Shown piece by piece: positions 21,650 through 31,814 of a stretch of DNA of 64,000 nucleotides. This DNA comes from Brachypterus glaber (lineage: Eukaryota > Arthropoda > Insecta > Coleoptera > Kateretidae). Location: NCBI GenBank assembly GCA_958510825.1, contig OY294044.1, forward strand, positions 73,296,095 to 73,360,094, given 5' to 3'. The translations under genes were made by a program, and so were the position numbers. Under the pieces are notes generated by a model. It was given only the letters and a program-made list of their open reading frames with translations, was not told the origin of the DNA and ran no database searches. Each line of letters opens with the position of its first letter. Position 1 is the first letter of the stretch.

Positions 21650-22004
21650 GGGAGGCACAGCGTAGTGGGCTTGCGCGTGTACATATAGTCTTTCACGCGG
21701 TAAGGAAGCTCCGACGAAAGGGGTAGGTATCACGGACAGCGAGTTGCCTTCTTTACGTCAAACAATCGCAAGCCGACTAGCGCGCTAGTCAGGCTATACA
21801 GTGAGTTCGATTCTCACTGGCGCCGATTTGCCTTTTTCAGTTAATAAATAATTGAAAATTTGGCACAAGGACACTCACTATAAACTGGTTCGAAAGTCAG
21901 TTAAAGCCGGTGGTTCCCTCTAATACTAGCCCATACAAGTCCTGGACTTCGGGGATGCTTAACTAAGTAGAATAGTACGAGGTTAAACAAACATGTAATG
22001 TAAT
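21650..22004 (+). mobile_element. tRNA-headed SINE with ~102-bp insertion in the head, copy 1
   Basis: The body (AACTGGTTCGAAAGTCAG, GCCGGTGGTTCCCTCTA, AAGTCCTGGACTT) matches the copies at 44228 and 57218. Box A (CAGCGTAGTGG, 21658-21668) and box B (GTTCGATTC, 21805-21813) are both present but are 147 bases apart instead of 45. The extra DNA (about 21690-21795) is GC-rich and contains CTCCGACGAAAGGGG, resembling GATCCGACGTAAAGGGG at 20037. The tail ends ACATGTAATGTAAT. Confidence 0.88.
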
Positions 22005-22411
22005 ATTGCATTTCAATTATTTGTACAAAATGTTCCCTCAGGGGAGCGCCTTCCCTAACGGTACAACTTTCATTAAAAGTTCATACATTTCTGTTCTTAA
22101 AAAAAAGCTTATTATAAAACTTATTTGGGTCCCATAATGACATCATTAAAAAGAAAAATAGAAAAAATATATTTACATATCGCAATAACTCAAGAATGAT
22201 AAATTATTCTTATTTCAGAATGCCATGTCATCTTGTTATTCTTTCGTAGTGTTAAAAAACTTAAATTGTTTTTTGACGACTTTAAAATATTACCCCTAAT
22301 TTATTTAGTGTCAGAATAGAGAAGGAAGTTATATTATTGAAAACTGAAAAAAAATACTTTTCAGTTTCATTTGTGTTTTTAAAGAAAAAAAAGCTTAAAG
22401 AAATATAGTGT
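22005..22411. other. unassigned sequence
   Basis: No gene or repeat recognised. A minus-strand 81-codon ORF runs into the next repeat and is chance. Confidence 0.3.
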
Positions 22412-22507
22412 TGGAGTGTTACGCCCATGTTAATGGTATAGGAAAATACTTTACAAAGGGGTCCAAAATGATCAAAATTTGCGTTACGTAATACTTGAAC
22501 TTTCCCA
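22412..22507. mobile_element. half copy of the ACGTAATACTTGAACGTTCC MITE
   Basis: Matches the right half of 33794-33942 (GGTCCAAAATGATCAAAATT, GCGTTACGTAATACTTGAAC). The matching left arm is absent. Confidence 0.7.
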
Positions 22508-22800
22508 TAGGTGCGAAAGTATTGCATTCATGTTTAATGGGCCCCTGAAAATGTGCATTAAAATAGGCACTTTTGTCTGTCAGTGAATAAAATATTTCTA
22601 TTTTTATACTAGCTCGGCAAACGTTAAATTGGATATATCCAATTTACCGATATATCGTTTGATATATATGATAAAGGTAAGTGCGGATTAGATTTTAGTT
22701 GGATAGAAGGTTGGATAACTTTAAAATGGAATAATGCAGGAAATATTTGTATTTTTAATGCATTGACCAAAAGCTTTTCTGAGCAACTTACTAACTTTTC
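22508..22800. other. unassigned sequence
   Basis: Contains a short palindrome around 22628-22648 (AAATTGGATATATCCAATTT); nothing else recognised. Confidence 0.35.
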
Positions 22801-23594
22801 ATTACACCGGCACACAAAAAAATCTCAAGCCCGCAAGACCAGACCAATTCTTACGTATTTTAGGTCGCTAAATCTCAATCCGATGATTTAAAAGTTAGAG
22901 TTCACTTTTTTTCTAACCTCAAAGAACATACTTTTTTTTCGTAAATTTTGTGCTGTAATGAAAAAACGCGAATTAGTTTCGAAATTCTTAGAGTGGATTC
23001 CGATGCAGAAGTTTAAATTACATAACAATTGACTATACTTAAAATTAAAAATGGAAGATCCAATATGGCCGACCAAAAATGGAGAATTTTTTTAAATTGA
23101 TTTGTTCGATTGAAACTTGGTGCTCGGGGGGTTTTGGGGTCGCTGATTACGAAATTGATGCCATTTTTCCAAAATTTAATTGAATTTTTTAAAGTTTCTC
23201 GGAAAATTTAATCCGCCATATTGGATCAGCTATTTCGAATTTTGGAAAACTGGTACCAGATTCGTAATCACCGACCCCAAAAACTCCCGAGTACCAAGTT
23301 TTAAGCAAACCCAAGCAACTTTCTAATCAGCCATATTGGATCCGCTATTTTGAATTTTAAAAAACTGGTACCAGATTCGTAATCAGAGACCCCAAAAACC
23401 CCGGAGTACCAAGTTTCAAGCAAATCCCAGCTACTTTAAAAATCTAATCCGCCATATTGTATCCGCCATTTTGAATGCTAACTTTTAAATTCTGACCTCG
23501 GATTCAGATTCAGCGACCCAAAATACGTAAGAATTGACTAGTCTGGTCTGACGCACTCGAGATTTTTTTTTTAATTTTGTGTGTTGGTGTTATT
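22801..23594. mobile_element. long-TIR element with internal ~118-bp tandem repeats
   Basis: The ends, CACACAAAAAAATCTCAAGC with GACCAATTCTTACGTATTTT further in, recur inverted at 23521-23583. The right arm holds three direct units starting at 23213, 23328 and 23449 with CCATATTGGATCCGC, AACTGGTACCAGATTCGTAATCA and GAGTACCAAG; the left arm holds one inverted unit (23050-23165). No coding region. Confidence 0.8.
23213..23565 (+). repeat. internal tandem array, 3 units of 115-121 bp
   Basis: Units begin CCGCCATATTGGATC (23213), CAGCCATATTGGATC (23328) and CCGCCATATTGTATC (23449); the third is cut short by the terminal repeat. Confidence 0.8.
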
Positions 23595-23654
23595 AAAAAG
23601 ACGTATACAAAATTTAAAGTCTGAATAGAGCGCCTAAAGTTATTACAAACAATT

Positions 23655-24275
23655 AAATATAGAATATTTTACTATTCCTTAAAACGACTTTTGTTTGATT
23701 AACGCAGTCTTCCCTCCGAAGTGACTGATCGATTTCGTGCTTTTTAGCACTCTTCAGAGCCACATATCGGTAGTAAGGACAACTACGAAAATCAAATCCT
23801 TTCCATATATCTCTATATGGAGTTTAAAAATCGTTGTAAGGAATAGTAAAAACAGCGAGCGACATCTACTGCTAAAAGCAGAGACTGGATAAACCTATCG
23901 ACAATCCAAAAAAGGAAGCAGTTATTGGTTTCAAGAACCTATTGCACGCTGTAGGGGGCAGATTAATCAATGCCACGGTGGACATTGCCGCCAATTGAAT
24001 CCTAAACGCTAGGAGGGTACCTTTTACAGTGGTATCTGAATTAATAAACTAAATTAAATTGTTTGATATTTACAAATTTAAAAAATATATATAAAATATT
24101 TTACTATTCCTTAAAACGACTTTTGTTTGATTAACGCAGTCGCCCCTCAGAAGTGACTGATCGATTTCGTGCTTTTTAGCACTCTTCAGAGCCACATATC
24201 GGTCGTAAGGACAACTACGAAAAAAATATTTTATATAGATTTTTTAAATTTGTAAATATCAAACAATTTAATTTA
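23655..24275. mobile_element. K-repeat element complex, copy 1
   Basis: The K segment (TACTATTCCTTAAAACGACT through TTAACGCAGTC and a GTGCTTTTTAGCAC hairpin) occurs at 23670 and 24112 in direct orientation. Between them is the phrase GCCACGGTGGACATTGCCGC also found inverted at 27.25-27.45 kb. 24048-24110 and 24222-24275 are inverted repeats (L segment, TTAAATTGTTTGATATTTAC). Confidence 0.75.
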
Positions 24276-24359
24276 ATTAAATATAGGTTCTACTTAATTT
24301 GAACCAATGTGCCAATTAGATTTTCACTTGTGAATTTACACGTCAATTTGTTCTAAACA

Positions 24360-24474
24360 TGGGTAAACCAATAATTAAAGCTAAACTAAGAATTTGATCA
24401 ATGAAATGTCAAATTTATTTCATTTTATTGGTTATATTCTTAGTTAGTTTAGAATTAATCATTGGGTAAACCAA
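24360..24474. mobile_element. hairpin flanked by exact 12-bp direct repeats
   Basis: TGGGTAAACCAA occurs at 24360-24371 and 24463-24474 in direct orientation. The 91 bases between form a long hairpin (ATTAAAGCTAAACTAAGAAT against ATTCTTAGTTAGTTTAGAAT). This fits a small foldback insertion with a 12-bp target duplication. Confidence 0.65.
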
Positions 24475-24604
24475 CCTTACATTTTTTTTATGTTTTAAAC
24501 TTATTTTGTGCAAATAAACAAATAAAACCTTTTCGGAAATTTTGAAAGTTTTGAAACGAAACACGTATGCAAATGTTCATTTAGTTTCTATTGTAAAAGA
24601 ATTG

Positions 24605-24845
24605 TATATTAAAGTACTAGCTTCATAAAACTCGTTTTTATGCACGAGTACAATTGGAAAACGAGCCGCTTGCGGGAAGTTTCTAAAGTACTAGTGCGCT
24701 AAAAACGTGTTATGAAACGAGTGCTTTATACAACTTTTTCTATTTTGCTCTAAAATTAAAAAAAAAACTTACATTTGAATTGAAGACCGATTTAGGGATT
24801 TTTGTTTTAGGTTGGCATTACAATTTTCGCAATGTTTGAAATTCA
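24605..24845 (+). repeat. dispersed repeat (GTGCGCTAAAAACGTG), inverted copy at 43.67 kb
   Basis: Shared with 43668-43908 on the opposite strand: GCCGCTTGCGG, TACTAGTGCGCTAAAAACGT, TTATGAAACG, TTTTGCTCTAAAATT and CATTACA(A/G)TTTTCGC. The segment is itself partly palindromic. Confidence 0.75.
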
Positions 24846-25317
24846 AAGAAAAAACGATATTTTGAAATCTTTTATAGTCAGCTTTTCTCTTTTTCACTGT
24901 AAGAAACCAAGCCATAATTTTAACACGTAAGAATTAACTTAAACACAATTTTATAGCTAAAAAAAAGGAAGTACAAGAGCAAGAAAAATGCTTGTGATTG
25001 TGAGCTTAATAGCTATGTGCTAAATAGAAGAAAAAAAACAATTATTAAAAAATATATACCTACTTATATATTTCTCTTATTCATTTCAGGTAGCTAGAGC
25101 TCATTAGGAAAAATTACAATAAGATTCATGAAAGTGAAAAAAAAAAATTAAATAAAAGACAATTTAGATCATTATTATACTCTTCGCAGGTCTACAGACA
25201 GAATAATAACATACAGGGTGATGATTAAAGGGCGGAACATTTAGGTATTGTGGCTGAATACAGGTTCAGATGCACATGAATATGATATTTTACTGTATGA
25301 CGCATACTAAAACTAAA
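24846..25317. other. unassigned sequence
   Basis: No gene or repeat recognised. TACAGGGTGATGATTAAAG at 25215 resembles a TIR end, but no partner was found. Confidence 0.3.
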
Positions 25318-25913
25318 ATAGTTTTAGGCAAAAAACAGAAAATCCACCCGGTTTTAAATTGATTTTTTTTATTTACCCGAGTTGCGAAAACAAATGTATT
25401 CTGTACAAGCAGGTAGGTTATGCTTGTATACTAATATACAAGTTTGCGTTTTTTTTTGTTTAAAACAATTTTTTTAACACTTTTAAAAACTTGTAAAAAT
25501 AAAATTTTCTCGAAATCTTCAAATATGGGAGATTTTTTTATGTTATAACTTAAGGGGAGGATGGATATATATATTTTTAGTTTCTCCCAACTAGTATTGT
25601 TTCCAATTGGCTTCAAAATACCGACTTGCGCCTGTGAACTTTCACCTTTTTTTTATATTTTATTACAATTTAATTGTACTGTTAATAATTTTAATTTGTT
25701 CATACGAAATATATATAGTATTGTTTTTAAATATTACCAACATTGTCTCAATTTTACAGGTACCGATTTTTTTTATGTTTGAGCGCTTTAAGCTACCTCT
25801 AAACATTAATCGATTTGGCTCATTTTTGAGCGGCCACCGTTTTTTACCAAGGAGCAACTTTTGAGCCAGAGAGTCTTTTCGATTTCGAAATTCGGAATTT
25901 TTTAACACACCCT
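25318..25913 (+). repeat. direct duplication, copy 1 (uninterrupted)
   Basis: Aligns with 27070-27118 plus 27705-28110: AAAAAACAGAAAATCCACCC, ATGCTTGTATACTAATATA, AGTTTCTCCCAACTAGTATTG, AGCTACCTCTAAAC and the end ACACACCCT. Four overlapping ORFs here are not conserved as proteins in the second copy. Confidence 0.8.
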
Positions 25914-25974
25914 AATCAAGAACCAAAAATAAAAAATTTAAAATTTTAAAGCCAAAAACAAAGATGGTAATGGG

Positions 25975-26876
25975 TGCTTATTTAACATTAAAAACCGAGA
26001 TAAAAAAATTATATGCACCTTGGTCAAAAAATTATTCCTAAGGAAGTTATGTACTTTTAAATATGGCCTATTTTTAAAGGCATGGTTTATTTTAAGAATG
26101 GCGCGGAATAAAAATAGGCCATATTTAAAAGGACATAACTTTCTTAGGAATTATTTTTTGAACAAGTTGCATATCGTCATCCACAGGCTCTAACGGTCTA
26201 ACTACAAAACGTCATATTTTTCAGGAGACGTAAAAAACGATTTAAAACTTAATTATAGCAATTTAGAACTTTAAAACTAGCTTGTTCACAGGTAAAAATG
26301 TTTGAAATGTGTTAATGTATTTAAAACTTTTCATTGTTATCTATTTTATATAAATTATTTGAAAATTAAATTTTAACCACAGAATCTAAATTCACTAATG
26401 GTCTAACTCCAAGGGAAGATAAAAGAGGATACCTATCGTATTATATCGCGTAATATTATTACAAAAAATTTATATTTTTATATTTAATATATAATATTAC
26501 TACTAGGTAGGCATAATATATATACATTATTAATGGCAATAATTATAATTATCATCAAACAGTAAATTAACAAATATTTGAAACGGGATCCCCTGTTGTC
26601 GAGAAATAGTTTGACATTAGTGACAGTTCTCATTTAATTGTTTTCTCACAATCATATGATGGAGTTAGACACTTAGCGACTTAAAATATTTACATTTTTG
26701 CATTTTTTGAGGCTGATATTGGTTTAATGCAACTTTTTTTTTTGAAGTATGTTGGTAATCAGATAATGAAGCAAATTTGATAAAAATCTCATTTTTGAAA
26801 AATTTGGAGTTAGACAACTAGAGCCTTTAGTGGACGATATATATTTTTTTTTCGGTTTTTAATGCTTAATAACTAC
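25975..26876. mobile_element. palindromic element whose left arm is split by a MITE
   Basis: CATTAAAAACCGAGAT...ATAT (25987-26014) followed by CGTCATCCACAGGCTC (26175 on) is the complement of one continuous stretch at 26806-26864. The right arm thus lacks the 26015-26170 MITE. The centre (26210-26800) shows no coding sequence. Confidence 0.65.
26015..26170. mobile_element. 156-bp MITE with ATAT target duplication
   Basis: Ends GCACCTTGGTCAAAAAATTA and the complement of GCAACTTGTTCAAAAAATAA; arms also share ACTTTTAAATATGGCC. ATAT flanks it at 26011-26014 and 26171-26174, and the uninterrupted right arm of the host palindrome shows the pre-insertion sequence. Confidence 0.8.
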
Positions 26877-27069
26877 ATATTACTAAACTTGTTATTTTAG
26901 GATTTATATTTTTTTTATTTTTTGTTCTTTATGCTTAAAAATTTACTTTTAAATTCATTTATCGTCAAAACTGTTAATCCTGCGATGTTACACCACAAAT
27001 ACTTTTTTTTGTATTTTTACATAAAAAAGTATATTCTAAAAATAAAAATTCAAAAAATTAAACTGAAAA

Positions 27070-28110
27070 AAGTTTTAGACAAAAAACAGAAAATCTACCC
27101 GGTATCGAATTGAAATTTAATTAACTAAATTAAATTGTTTAATATTTACAAATTTAAAAAATCTATATAAAACATTTTACTATTCCTTAAAACGACTTTT
27201 GTTTGATTAACGCAGTCGTCCCTCCGAAGTGACTGATCGATTTCGATTGGCGGCAATGTCCACCGTGGCATTGATTAATGTGCCCCCTATCGACAGCGTG
27301 CAATAGGTTCTCCAAACCACTGTAAAAGGTGCCCTCCTAGCGTTTAGGATTCAATTGGCGGCAATGTCCACCGTGGCATTGATTAATCTGCCCCCTATCG
27401 ACAGCGTGCAATAGGTTCTTGAAACCAATAACTGCTTCCTTTTTTGGACTGTCGATAGGTTTATCCAGTCTCTGCTTTTAGCAGTAGATGTAGCTAACTG
27501 TTTTTGCTTTTCCTTACAACGATTTTTAAACTGCATATAGAGATATATGGAAAGGATTTGATTTTCGTAGTTGTCCCTACAACCGATATGTGGCTCTGAA
27601 GAGTGCTAAAAAGCACGAAATCGATGAGTCACTTCGGAGGGACGACTGCGTTAATCAAACAAAAGTCGTTTTAAGGAATAGTAAAATGTTTTATATGAAA
27701 TATAATTGTTTTTACGCGACTTGCGAAAATAAATAATATCTTCTGTATACATAGGTAGGTTAACATGTATATATGCTTGTATACTGATATATAAGTTTGA
27801 AGGTTTTTTGTTTAAAACTATTTTTTATATACTTTTTAAAACTTGCAAATATTAAATTTTCGCGAAATCTTTAAATAATTGGCTATTTTTTTTATGTTCT
27901 AACTTAAGAAGAGTGGGGATATATTTTTTTAGTTTCTCCTAACTAGTATTGTTTCTAAATATTACCAAAGAAATCCTTCAAAATATCCTCAATTTTATAT
28001 ACAGTCAGTTTTTATCCGAAAAACAGGTACCGATTTTTTTCAAAATTTGAGTGATTTGAGCTACCTCTAAACTTTAATCGATTTGGCTAGGGGATTTTTT
28101 GACACACCCT
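27070..28110 (+). repeat. direct duplication, copy 2 (interrupted)
   Basis: Homologous to 25318-25913 at 27070-27118 and 27705-28110. The intervening ~585 bases are the K-repeat element. Confidence 0.8.
27122..27704. mobile_element. K-repeat element, inserted in the duplicated segment
   Basis: Left end has the L segment then K (27178); the right end has K inverted (ending 27683). Inside, a 112-bp unit beginning GGCGGCAATGTCCACCGTGG occurs twice (27246, 27358). Its absence from 25.37 kb shows it is a discrete insertion. A 61-codon minus-strand ORF (27536-27351) is only partly preserved at 23.85-24.0 kb and may be chance. Confidence 0.75.
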
Positions 28111-28849
28111 ATTCTATACTACACTTCAGTATATAAAAAGTGAAGCAATAGAAACACATCTTAGAATGTTATTTATTTTTTGTTGGCAATATTTAAGTTT
28201 AATTAAAGATACTACCAGTATTACTAAATGCGATTAGAGCAATTAAAAATAGCATTAATTTCGTGTTTAACCCAATTAAAATATAATAAAATTTTACTTA
28301 AATTTAGCATTTGTTAAAATTTAAGCTGCAATAAATGCGGCTTTCTAAACATTACATTATTTAATTGCTTTGTTACCACAACATCATACAGATAAATGCC
28401 ACAAATTAACCCACATACATAAAAAAAATTCCACCGCACTGCATTTAATGCACTTGACTGATCGCAATGAAAATTAAAGATAAACTATGTCACGTCCTCC
28501 ACTGATAATATTATATTATATACATATACGGTTATTAATACAACAACATATATGCGCCAACCATAAATTGTACTATAGTATACTATAATAGTACTAACTA
28601 TGACATAAGAATATTTGTTGTTGTATTTATTACAATTTTATGTTGTTTACCTTTTAATTCTACAACTGATTGTTGTACCGTATAACATATTTATAAAATA
28701 TGGTTGGTGCCTATTATACAACAAATTTCCAAACCAAAAAGTCCAAACAAATTTTTAACAGTGTGATAAAAGTCCCGCATGATAAGCGGGATCATACTAT
28801 GTTCCATCATATGATCCATAAGCATCAAGCACCACTGTTTGCCAACTTA
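28111..28849. other. unassigned sequence
   Basis: AT-rich. ATACAACAAC (28540) and GTTGTTGTAT (28617) are short inverted repeats; a 96-codon ORF starting at 28700 runs into the next MITE and is not credible. Confidence 0.3.
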
Positions 28850-29091
28850 GGGGCTGTCCATATATTACGTAACGCAAATTGTACCAAAATTTATGTACTT
28901 CATACCCCGTTTCTCGCGTTATTAAAGGCTGTAGAGATTTTATATTTTAGGTACCCCCCTAATACTCCCCCTATTTGGAGGGAGGGGTAGCCAAAATATG
29001 AAATCTCTACAGCCTTTAATAACATGAGAACCGGGGTATGAAGTTTATGAATTTTGGTAAAATTTGTATTACGTAATATATGGACAACCCC
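28850..29091. mobile_element. 242-bp palindromic MITE with TTA target duplication
   Basis: Ends GGGGCTGTCCATATATTACG and CGTAATATATGGACAACCCC; arms pair throughout (GTAGAGATTT...AAATCTCTAC, GGGGTATGAAGT) around a CCCCCTA/TGGAGGGAGGGG centre. TTA at 28847-28849 and 29092-29094. Confidence 0.85.
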
Positions 29092-29234
29092 TTATATAAT
29101 TTAAATGCGGATCATGGCCTCCTTGTTGTAAAATACCACTTAACTTAAGGTTAGATGATGAAGTTTCAGCTAACTTGAAAATAAAATCCTCATTTTAATA
29201 AAGAATTTTTTATAAAAAACATGAAGCTCACATA

Positions 29235-30090
29235 TCGGGTGAATTTTATTTATGTCCACCCCAGAAATTAAGATTAATCCTTATTCGGTAAGAACCAAGC
29301 TTTGTAGATTTATATAATTTTACATTGGCTATAAAATGGCAGTTTTAATCTTTTTGTTTTAGTTCTGGGTTCGCCGGAAGTGGCATTAATATGTTTTTTT
29401 TAATGGAACACCCAGTAATTTTTTACATTTTAAAATTAAGCGGAAAAAATCCAATGTATAAAAAACTGATTGCTTTTTTTTTCGTTTTCGTTTTTATCGT
29501 ATAAAAACGAAATACACATATTTTACTTTCGTCTTACTTATTTAATCTTCAAAGTACATCATAAATTTAGCATATGAAAAATAGCGAAAAAATACTATAC
29601 AAACAAAGTTTACACGGACATTAAAAAATGGGATTTTAGGAGAAAAAAAAACGTTTTTTTTTGCTTATATTTGCTGACACTGATTTTCATTTCAATTTTA
29701 GTTTTATATATTTTTAAGTAAGTAAAAACAGTGTCGCAGTAATTTGAAAGGCACTACGTTGCCTCACAACCCCACTTATTGTAAGTAAAACAAGGTAAAT
29801 TATGTAAATCTCATTTTTATACATTAAAAACGAAAACTAAAATCAAGTAAAAAAAAAACAATAATTTTTTTGTACATAGAATTTTCGGCTGAATTTAAAA
29901 ATATAAAAAAATTACAATATGTTCCATTAAAAAACATATTTATACACTTCTGGCGAAACCGGAACTGAAAAAAAAAATAAATCCGCCATTTTATAGCCAA
30001 TGTAAAATTATATAAATTACCTAAGATTCGTTTTTATCGAATGAAGATTAGTCTTAATTTTGGGGGTGGACATAAATAAAACTCACCCGG
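29235..30090. mobile_element. 856-bp foldback element with TA flanks
   Basis: Ends TCGGGTGAATTTTATTTATG and CATAAATAAAACTCACCCGG. The arms share GGACATAAATAAAA, TTTATAGCCAATGTAAAATT, and CATATTTATAC/ATTAATATG segments over ~260 bp. TA at 29233-29234 and 30091-30092. No coding. Confidence 0.8.
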
Positions 30091-30101
30091 TATGGATCAT
30101 A

Positions 30102-31107
30102 GGACACACGCACATTAAATTCCGGACACCTAAAAAATTGACATTTTTTAAATTCAAATATTTCGAAAACTAATTAATTTATTTGACTGATTTTTGTTTT
30201 GTTTTAAAGCTTAAACAGTCTCTACTTTTGTTTGTTTTAAGAATGATTATAATTATTTTTTTCATATTAACAGCAACAAATAATGTACAACTCTGTTTCT
30301 TACCCCATCTTCTAGGACTTTCATGGTATGCCACTGCAACTGTTTATCAAATTATTAAAGTCTTTCTTATTGCCGCAGTTTTAATAAATATTTTCTTTTT
30401 TATTTTTTTACTTTTTTCCTTCTGGTATAGGAGATATCGGGATTTTCCTGAAAGTTTTTATTTTTTCAGTCAACTCAAAAAGTACTAAACCAACAGAGTT
30501 TTTTATTTGAAGCTTTTGTCTTTCACTTCTTCTTCTACAGTTTCTTCATCCCGGAGAAACTTTTTATTGCCGTCTGACGGAGGCTTAACGGTGGTTTGGC
30601 AGAACTGCCGCCGGACGGACCCTATTTTTTCTTCTACTTAAGTTTTTCAAACCCAATTTATGTTTTTGATAAACTTGATTAGAAGAAAACTCGGTTAAGC
30701 TTCAAATTTAAAGCACAGCATCAATCAAATTCATGTAGTACTTTTTAAGTTAACTGAAAAAATGACAACTTCCAGGAAAATCCTGATATCTCCTAAACCA
30801 GAAGTAAAAATGTAAAAAATAAAAAAGAAAATATTCATGCGGCAATAAGAAAGACTTTAATAATTTGATAAACAGTTGCAGTGGCGTACCATGCAAGTCC
30901 TAGAAGATGGGGTAAAAGACATAGTTGTACATTATTTGTTGCTGCTAATACGAAAAAAACAAATTTTTTATCATTCTTAAAACAAACAAAAGTAAAGAAT
31001 GTTTAAGCTTCAAATCAAAAAAAGAATCAGTCAAATCCATTAATTAGTTTTCGAAATATTTGAATTTAAAAAATGTCAAATTTTTAGGAATTTAATGTGC
31101 GGCAGTG
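30102..31107. mobile_element. non-autonomous relative of the Tc1-like transposon
   Basis: A 1.0-kb foldback with TA flanks (30100-30101, 31108-31109). Arms of ~400 bp (GCACATTAAATTCC, TTTGACTGATTTTTG, TGGTATGCCACTGCAACTG) match the 956-1661 arm in order: AAGCTT block, ...ACAGCAA..., GCCACTGCA, then TAGGAGATAT and a second AAGCTT block. No transposase. A 101-codon ORF in the left arm is a by-product. Confidence 0.8.
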
Positions 31108-31704
31108 TATATGTTATATATGTATACATACATATGTACAGTGACCATTGGCCTGTCAACGTAATTTCTTCTTATTGCAGGTATTTTGCACGTATCACAA
31201 GCCAGGGTAAATTGTTCAATAGTTTTTACAAGTTGGTATCGTTGTATCTAGAAAAAGTTACTTCATGTAATAAAATGAGCCTATCACTATCTTAGAATGT
31301 TAGTCAAATCGCATAATAAACTCGGTATATAGCACATTCCGTAAGCGGATGACGGTATATGACACATACCGTAAGAGTTTTATTTTTATTTAAATCAACG
31401 AAATAATACACAATTTACTATAAAATATATAATTAAATATAAGAACAAATTATTGGTTTTTATTTTTTTTAATTTCACATTTAATTAGTTTTTTATACAT
31501 GTTTTTTATCAAATGTTTACCTGTGTCGGCATCTGTGTTTAAACGATTGAAAATTACTATATTAAGAATGTAAGTAGATCAAACAAATAATATATACTTT
31601 ACTATAAAATAATAAATTATTGGATGCAAATAATTGTTTTTTATTAAAATTTTTGGTTATTATATAAAAATATGAATGTATAAAATTTCGTAGAAAAGGT
31701 ATAG
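31108..31704. other. unassigned sequence
   Basis: 31326-31376 has a short direct repeat (CGGTATAT...CACAT(A/T)CCGTAAG, twice). Nothing else recognised. Confidence 0.35.
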
Positions 31705-31814
31705 TCTGCAACACGTCTAGAATGGCCATTACTCACTCGTGCACCACCGTTGTCCGGCTCGAGTGGCAAACATAAACTTGTTCGGAATATGCGTCATTCT
31801 ACACTTGTTACAGA
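31705..31814. mobile_element. 110-bp MITE-like hairpin
   Basis: TCTGCAACACGTCTAGAATG against the complement of CATTCTACACTTGTTACAGA, with CACTCGTGC/GCTCGAGTG nearer the centre. Confidence 0.6.

Noticed and set aside
25561..25908. Three overlapping ORFs on both strands
   Set aside because: The duplicated segment at 27.7-28.1 kb does not preserve any of the frames.
27351..27536. 61-codon ORF in the K element as a domesticated exon
   Set aside because: Only part of the frame is retained in the 23.85-24.0 kb copy, and internal duplication explains its repeat; evidence is too thin.
28700..28990. 96-codon ORF
   Set aside because: Its second half is the MITE at 28850-29091 and its first half has no recognisable feature.
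30183..30488. 101-codon hydrophobic ORF resembling a membrane protein
   Set aside because: It is inside the left TIR of a foldback element; hydrophobicity follows from T-rich codons.
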